DNA of 17,288 nt from Chloroflexia bacterium (lineage in GTDB: Bacteria; Chloroflexota; Chloroflexia; QHBQ01; JADMIH01). Shown here one piece after another: positions 12,937 through 17,288 of this stretch. The notes beneath the pieces were generated by a model. It searched no databases and had not been told where the DNA came from. It was given only the letters and a program-made list of their open reading frames with translations. Position 1 is the first letter of the stretch, and each line of letters opens with the position of its first letter. The stretch is from contig JAICKM010000053.1 of the NCBI GenBank assembly GCA_025927935.1, forward strand, positions 1-17,288. Reading direction: 5' to 3'. The translations under genes were made by a program, and so were the position numbers.

Positions 12937-15783
12937 TCACGGCAAGCCGTAGTAGAAGCCGCTGACCAGGGTGAGCGCCAGCAGGGCGAAGGCGACGAGC
13001 GCGACGGCGCCCGCGTAGCGCAGCCAACCGATAAGCAGGGCGGCTCGTCCCGGCTCCAGCACCCGGCGCAGCGCCGCGCCCCAGCCCCGCCCGGCGGCCA
13101 CCAGTAGGCAAAGGATGGGCACCAGCAGCGGGAAGAGATAGCGCCCTTGCGGGAACTCGCGCGTGCCGATAATCTTGTTTCCGGCTGTCGTCCGCATGAA
13201 GCTCAGCACGATCCCACCCAACAGCACCAGCGCAAGCAGCGCCAGGGTAGTTCGTCGCCGGGCGCGCTCCGCCTCATCCGCGCCGCCCGGCCACCGCAAG
13301 GCGAGCGCGAGGCCCAGCACGCCCATCCCCATCAGCGCCGTCAGCATGCTGTACAGCGCCGGGTCCAGGTCCACGGCCACCCAGCCGAAGCTGCCCCAGA
13401 AGGTGCGGAACTGCTGGACCTCCTGGCTCCAGAACGTATCCAGGTCGGTGGGGTCCAGCAGATAATCGAGCAGGCTGGACCTCTCCAGGTTGCCCTGCAC
13501 GCCGGGCAGCGCGGGCGGCACCCGCGCCGCCGTCTCGAAGGAACCGTTGCTGAGTTGATTCTGGTCGGGGGGCGGGGCGGGCACACTGGGGGCAGACGCC
13601 AGCGTCAGCCGCGCGTCGTCGAACTCGATGGCGCCCGCCGGCCCGGCCTGTAAGACGACGCGCACGGCGACCGCCGGGGCGGGCACCTGCGCGGTGACGG
13701 TCAGTGGGGTCCAGGTGGGACCGATGGGGGCCGGCTGCATGGCGGGCGGCGAGGCATAGTCGGAGGCCAGCCCGGCCAGCGCGGTGCCCGATACGGCGGC
13801 GCGCGCCCAGACGGTGGCCGTGGCGGTATAGACGCCGTGGCCGGGCGGCAGATCGACTCGCTGCATGACCTGTTCGCGCGGGGCCAGCGCCAGCGTGTAG
13901 TGCCCGTCGTGAGGCCCCACCGTGGCCTGCCGGTGGCCGGGGCCGGGCAGGAACGTCTGCGGCGAGACCCAGAACCGCGCCCGGCCAGTTGTGTCGACGG
14001 TGGCGCCGGCCAGGGCCACCAGCAGCAGCATACCCGCCGCGACGGCGCCCGCCGCGACCAGGCGCATCCGGCGCCCGGCCTGGAGCCACAGTCCCAGCCC
14101 CAGCCCGAGCACGGCCAGCGCCACGGCGGGCAGCGCCGTGCCCTTGGCTGTCACGGCCAGCCCCGTGCCGAGGACCAGCAGGATCAGATCGGCCAGGCGG
14201 GGCCGCCCGATGGCCCGGACGGTGTAGAGCGCCAGCAGCGCCCCGGCGGCGGCGGCCAGCGCGTCGTTGTTGACCATGGCGTGGATGAAGGCCGGCATCG
14301 GCAGCAGGGCCGCGCCCAGGCCCACGGCGTTCGCCGCCCTCCGGTCAAACAGTGCGCGCCCGGCTAGCCAGGCGCAGGCCACCAGGAGCGTCTGCAGCAG
14401 CACCGAAGCCGCCCGCCCCGCGTACAGCAACCGCTCGATCTGGGTTACGTCGGGCCAGGCCGGGCCGCTGGGCGCCAGGCCCGGCAGGTGAAACACGGCG
14501 GCCAGCAGCCGGTAGTAGGTCTGCGGCTGGCGCTGCTCGAACCAGATCGTGTCGCCGCTGACGCCCGGCACATAGAGGAAGCGGTCGGCCCCGGCGCCCG
14601 GCTCCGGCGCCCAGGGCACATAGCGCGTGAACTGGTGCCGGTCCATCGAGGCGATGATCGCCGCGCGCACCACCGGGTCTGCGACAGCGCGCCCGTCTTT
14701 GGCGAGCACCGCCGCGGCGGCCAGGTGGGCCGGTTCGTCCGGCCCATGCCACGGCGGCATAAACACGGCCCAGGTGGTCGCGTAAGCCAGCCCCAGCACC
14801 GTGATCAGCAGCAGCGCACGGGCATCGGGCACCGGCACCCGTAATAGCCGGCCACCGTGACTTTGCGGTGTAGGAGCCGGTTGCAAACCGGCCTGCGGTT
14901 CCGTGTGCTCTTGCGCTGTAGGGGCCGGCTGCAAACCGGCCTGCACCCCCTCCTGCGCTGTAGGGGCCGGTTGCAAACTGGCCTGCACCCCCTCCTGTGC
15001 CGTAGGGGCCGATTGCAAACTGGCCTGCGCCTGTGTGTGCGCGGCTGATGTAGGGGCCGGTTTGCAATCGGCCTGGCTCCCAACAGAATCCGGCCGGGGG
15101 ACCAGTAGCAGCGCCCGGCCTAGTTGCCCGATCAGCCAGACGGCGCCCGCCAGCCAGCCCAGCCCGGCCACCACCCCCAGTGCCACCAGCAGCGGCGGCA
15201 AGGCCCGCGCCCAGGCCCCCATCTGCCCCGCCCAGAGTTCGGGCGGCGTCACGGCGTAGCGCGTGCCGAAAGCCAGGTCCACGGCGGGCACGGGCGCGCC
15301 GTTGAGATAGGCGGTGCCGCCGCCGTAGGCGTCGCGGTCGTTGATGTAGACGGTAACGGTGTTCCGGCCCGGCACGGCCGTCGGGTCGCGTAACTCCAGG
15401 CGCAGCGCCTGGCCCACCGTCGTGGCGGGCAGTGGCGCGAAGCCGAACCAGGCCACGCCGTTGTCCACCAGGGCGGGCTTGGCCCGCGTGATGTGGGCTA
15501 GTTCCCGGTTATCCGCGCCCAGCAGGCGCAGGTCGAGCGTGCCCGTGTTCACCCGCTGGTAGGTGGCGATTTGCAGCCCCACCGCGCTCAGCCCCGGATA
15601 GCGCGGCGTCAGGCTCTGGCCCAGGCTGCCCCCGGCCAACAACTCCCCGCTGATCCCGGTGACGTTGCCTAGCCGCCACTCCGTGCCCCCGGCGCTCCAA
15701 TGCCACAGCACGCCCGCCAGCGCCACCAACGGCAGCAGCACGACTCCGAGCAGGGTTCCCAGGCGGGCGGGTGATCGGTCCAT
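12937..15783 (-). CDS. DUF2142/GT-C-type polytopic membrane protein with beta-sandwich domains
   Basis: A 948-aa membrane protein starting at ATG 15783; an in-frame ATG at 15831 would read through the promoter (see 15793-15822). Order: a membrane anchor (about 8-27); an extracytoplasmic beta-sandwich (about 30-190); a membrane span (195-229); a repetitive Ala/Gln/Pro linker (about 230-312) of five QAxLQPAPT-like units; then a multispan core from about 322, with PPWHGPDEPAH (343-353), a DUF2142 hallmark, and ASMDRHQFTRY soon after. The spans continue to about 594. A second beta-sandwich (about 604-732) is inserted before the last spans, which include SFGWVAVDLDP and QGRYLFPL (879-886). DUF2142 proteins resemble GT-C glycosyltransferases that use lipid-linked sugars, and they often sit in surface-polysaccharide loci. 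The acidic GPDEPAH may be the catalytic or metal site. The exact substrate is unknown. The TGA stop is at 12937-12939. Confidence 0.82.
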   Translation of the reverse strand: MDRSPARLGTLLGVVLLPLVALAGVLWHWSAGGTEWRLGNVTGISGELLAGGSLGQSLTPRYPGLSAVGLQIATYQRVNTGTLDLRLLGADNRELAHITRAKPALVDNGVAWFGFAPLPATTVGQALRLELRDPTAVPGRNTVTVYINDRDAYGGGTAYLNGAPVPAVDLAFGTRYAVTPPELWAGQMGAWARALPPLLVALGVVAGLGWLAGAVWLIGQLGRALLLVPRPDSVGSQADCKPAPTSAAHTQAQASLQSAPTAQEGVQASLQPAPTAQEGVQAGLQPAPTAQEHTEPQAGLQPAPTPQSHGGRLLRVPVPDARALLLITVLGLAYATTWAVFMPPWHGPDEPAHLAAAAVLAKDGRAVADPVVRAAIIASMDRHQFTRYVPWAPEPGAGADRFLYVPGVSGDTIWFEQRQPQTYYRLLAAVFHLPGLAPSGPAWPDVTQIERLLYAGRAASVLLQTLLVACAWLAGRALFDRRAANAVGLGAALLPMPAFIHAMVNNDALAAAAGALLALYTVRAIGRPRLADLILLVLGTGLAVTAKGTALPAVALAVLGLGLGLWLQAGRRMRLVAAGAVAAGMLLLVALAGATVDTTGRARFWVSPQTFLPGPGHRQATVGPHDGHYTLALAPREQVMQRVDLPPGHGVYTATATVWARAAVSGTALAGLASDYASPPAMQPAPIGPTWTPLTVTAQVPAPAVAVRVVLQAGPAGAIEFDDARLTLASAPSVPAPPPDQNQLSNGSFETAARVPPALPGVQGNLERSSLLDYLLDPTDLDTFWSQEVQQFRTFWGSFGWVAVDLDPALYSMLTALMGMGVLGLALALRWPGGADEAERARRRTTLALLALVLLGGIVLSFMRTTAGNKIIGTREFPQGRYLFPLLVPILCLLVAAGRGWGAALRRVLEPGRAALLIGWLRYAGAVALVAFALLALTLVSGFYYGLP
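14870..15076 (-). repeat. Five in-frame palindromic 27-bp units coding a linker
   Basis: Copies start on the plus strand at 14870, 14918, 14960, 15002 and 15050, steps 48, 42, 42 and 48, all multiples of three. Each reads GTAGGGGCCGGTTGCAAACC or close to it, followed by GGCCTGC. The heart is a near-perfect palindrome around TTGCAA. In the protein they encode QAGLQPAPT-type units separated by AQEGV or similar, within the linker of the DUF2142-type protein. Confidence 0.9.
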
Positions 15784-15792
15784 ATCCGCGCT

Positions 15793-15822
15793 ATTATAGC
15801 CGGTCTGCTCCCCGCCCGGCAA
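15793..15822 (-). promoter_or_regulatory. Sigma-70-like promoter for a leaderless mRNA of the membrane protein
   Basis: On the minus strand TTGCCG (15817-15822), 18 bases, then an exact TATAAT (15793-15798). Only nine bases (AGCGCGGAT) lie between TATAAT and ATG 15783, so transcription would begin one to three bases before the ATG or at it. No Shine-Dalgarno is possible in that space, which fits leaderless initiation. Confidence 0.6.
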
Positions 15823-15845
15823 AGGGGGCACTCACCAAGGATCTA

Positions 15846-15972
15846 CACCGCAGAGGCGCCGAGGGCGCAGAGATTCAGAGAATGGTCGGTCCAAAAGACG
15901 TTCACGATCACCAAGAGTAACCCTTAAAGAGACTATCTTAATAATCTCTGCGCCCTCGGCGCCTCTGCGGTG
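15846..15972. repeat. 127-bp element with perfect 30-bp inverted repeats
   Basis: The left arm (15846-15875) begins CACCGCAGAGGCGCCGAGGG. The right arm (15943-15972) is its exact reverse complement. The 67-bp centre is AT-rich and unrelated. The arms resemble a CACCGCAGAGGCGCAGAGGG-type sequence that I know as a dispersed palindrome in several environmental phyla. No transposase is encoded, no clear target duplication is seen at its edges, and it sits between two divergent genes. It may be a MITE-like element or a bidirectional hairpin. Confidence 0.85.
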
Positions 15973-15997
15973 CCAATCAATCGGGGGCCGGGCGGCG

Positions 15998-16026
15998 TGG
16001 CAACCACGCAAGAGATCGCGTATAAT
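15998..16026 (+). promoter_or_regulatory. Promoter candidate for the right-edge secreted protein
   Basis: An exact TATAAT at 16021-16026, with the -35-like TGGCAA at 15998-16003 (17-base spacer). Transcription would start near 16033, giving a leader of about 75 bases before ATG 16108. The -10 is good; the -35 is weak. Confidence 0.45.
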
Positions 16027-16107
16027 AGGCGCGTACTCCCATCCAGGGCGCTCCGCTCCGGCTAATGCCGGATGTCTATACACCACTCATCGTAAAGGAT
16101 GGTCCTC

Positions 16108-17288
16108 ATGCCGCGGCCCCTTGCTCGCTTCGTGCTGTCTGTGCGCCTGCTCGCTGTTCTGTTACTGACCGCCGGGGCGTTCGCCGGATTCGGCTTCCTG
16201 GCTCAGGCCGCCGCCGCGCCTGCGTATCCGCGCGATGCCGTGGACGCCGCCGCGCGTGCGGGCCTGGCCCGCCTGGGCGACGTGTTCCATGGCAACATGG
16301 TTTCCGCCGCCCACCCAACCTGTACCCCTGCGCCAGGCGCGACGAATTGCGTGACCCCCGTGACTGTCGCGCAGAACGCGGACATCCTGGCCGCGATCCA
16401 CGCTGTCCTGGCCGACAACGTGGAGGCGTTCTATGTGGACAGCCAGGGCGCCCGCTACGGGACCGACCCGGTGGGCGCCCCGGTCTCCGTGCCCTTCGCC
16501 GGCCCCGCGGGCAACGACGGCGTGGCCGGGGTGCAGGTGCGCAGCACGGCGGGCGGCATCCCCGGCCCCTTCACCACCTACACCCTCGCCAGTGTAAGCA
16601 CCATTCTCCATCCGCCCAGCGACCCCTGGTGGTACGGCACGCCCACGCCGTTGCCGCAAGGCGCGAGTCGCGGGCAGACGCCTGCCACCTACCCCGGCCA
16701 CCCGTTGATCTGGCCCATCGTGCTGTTCACCAACACCATCGCCGTCAACGACTGGATCACCTTCGACTCCCACACCAGCGGCTACGCGCCCGGCACTTGG
16801 GGCTGGGCCTGCCTGACCAACGTGCCTACTGCGCAGAGGCTCTTTCCTTGTACCCAGGTGAATATCTCCAACTGGATGCATACTGGATTCGATCCAGCTA
16901 CAGGCGTGCTTGTCTGGGCAGAGCATCAGCGCGACCCGAACCGCGGGCAGGGCGCGGCGGTCGGGTATACTTCATTGCCGGTCGGGTGGGATGGCACGAA
17001 CGCCGGTTCGGCAGGATTTTGGACATCTGCCCGGACCGACACCGTGCCGGATGACATCGTGGCTGTTCTTCAACAAGCGGCCGGGGAAGGCTGGCGCGTC
17101 TTCCTGCCTGTTGCTGATCGCAGTAATGGGGCGTCAGGGACTACCTTGGCCTACCACATCTCCGACTTCGCCGGGTTCCAGCTAAACCGTGTGCAATCGC
17201 AGGATGGGCAGGTCGCCATCCAGGGCCGGTTCCTGGGCTATACCTGGCGGCCGGAAGACGCCACAGGCACGGCGGGCTTGGCGGGCGC
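16108..17288 (+). CDS. Secreted protein of unknown function, C-terminus outside window
   Basis: Partial gene. The frame is open from ATG 16108 to the right edge (393 full codons, no stop). The start is supported by AAAGGA (16094-16099), eight bases upstream. The N-terminus has a signal peptide: MPRPLAR, a hydrophobic stretch to about residue 31, and an Ala-rich likely cut (AQAAAA, 32-37). The mature part has four Cys in its first 270 residues, Trp-rich blocks (SDPWWYGTPTPL, GTWGWACLTN) and polar, Ser/Thr-rich beta-like segments. No catalytic motif or known domain is recognised. Codon and base use shift to lower GC from about 16840 to 17070. The gene is divergent from the DUF2142-type protein across the inverted-repeat element. 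It is probably an extracellular or envelope protein; the function is not assigned. Confidence 0.75.
   Translation, partial: MPRPLARFVLSVRLLAVLLLTAGAFAGFGFLAQAAAAPAYPRDAVDAAARAGLARLGDVFHGNMVSAAHPTCTPAPGATNCVTPVTVAQNADILAAIHAVLADNVEAFYVDSQGARYGTDPVGAPVSVPFAGPAGNDGVAGVQVRSTAGGIPGPFTTYTLASVSTILHPPSDPWWYGTPTPLPQGASRGQTPATYPGHPLIWPIVLFTNTIAVNDWITFDSHTSGYAPGTWGWACLTNVPTAQRLFPCTQVNISNWMHTGFDPATGVLVWAEHQRDPNRGQGAAVGYTSLPVGWDGTNAGSAGFWTSARTDTVPDDIVAVLQQAAGEGWRVFLPVADRSNGASGTTLAYHISDFAGFQLNRVQSQDGQVAIQGRFLGYTWRPEDATGTAGLAG

Noticed and set aside
14870..15076. Possible CRISPR array (27-bp repeats, 15-21-bp spacers)
   Set aside because: Spacers are too short and similar to one another, all steps are multiples of three, and the units lie in frame inside a membrane-protein gene.
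15832..16086. Minus-strand 84-codon frame
   Set aside because: It reads through both arms of the inverted-repeat element and the promoter region, and has no convincing ribosome site.
16065..17054. Plus-strand open frame of 329 codons at the right end
   Set aside because: Arg/Pro-rich out-of-frame reading of the secreted-protein gene; the frame from 16108 has a ribosome site, a signal peptide and no stop to the edge.

Overview
The window is GC-rich (about 65-70 percent by eye) bacterial DNA. It looks like a chromosomal piece of a filamentous Chloroflexota, probably class Chloroflexia. The evidence is the N-terminal domain of the 716-aa secreted glycosidase (with FDKTRMEIN and WYVTNGLLAVELMTGR segments), which I associate with Chloroflexota secreted proteins. 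It is supported by a surface protein with three SLH repeats, a DUF2142-type membrane protein, and several families of palindromic repeats between genes. The taxonomic call is an inference from protein style, not from a marker gene.

Layout from left to right. (1) 2-958: the 3' part of an ABC-2-type transporter permease, cut by the left edge. (2) 1091-3297, minus strand: a two-gene copper-enzyme operon. A plant-PPO-like tyrosinase is followed, through an ATGA stop/start overlap, by a DUF2182/PpoB2-type membrane copper-delivery protein. (3) 3646-4164, plus: a small, Tyr/Trp-rich unknown protein divergent from the tyrosinase. Regions 2 and 3 look lower in GC than their surroundings and end at two tandem copies of a 75-bp palindromic element. 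(4) 4506-5051, plus: a PNPOx-like flavin-fold protein, convergent with (5) 5058-6317, minus: a DUF885 metallopeptidase-like protein. (6) 6318-6682: an intergenic region with a 31-bp tandem repeat whose ATCCCGCC core recurs at about 10/20-bp spacing, and another copy of the palindromic element. (7) 6683-8215, minus: an AlbA_2-HATPase-winged-helix regulator. (8) 8351-10501 and 10795-12690, minus: two paralogous clan GH-A glycosidase-like secreted proteins. One has the Chloroflexota N-terminal domain and the other has three C-terminal SLH repeats. (9) 12937-15783, minus: a large DUF2142/GT-C-type membrane protein. It appears to have a leaderless promoter, and an in-frame linker built of five copies of a palindromic DNA unit. 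(10) 15846-15972: an element with perfect 30-bp inverted repeats. (11) 16108-17288 and beyond, plus: a secreted protein of unknown function, cut by the right edge.

How it works together. From 15783 down to 5058 five genes run on the minus strand, but each gap is 135-365 nt and carries hairpins or its own promoter-like sequence, so they are probably several transcription units. The membrane protein and the two secreted glycosidases suggest a cell-surface polysaccharide theme (inference). The tyrosinase and its copper partner form the clearest functional module; they would oxidise phenols to quinones and possibly make melanin.
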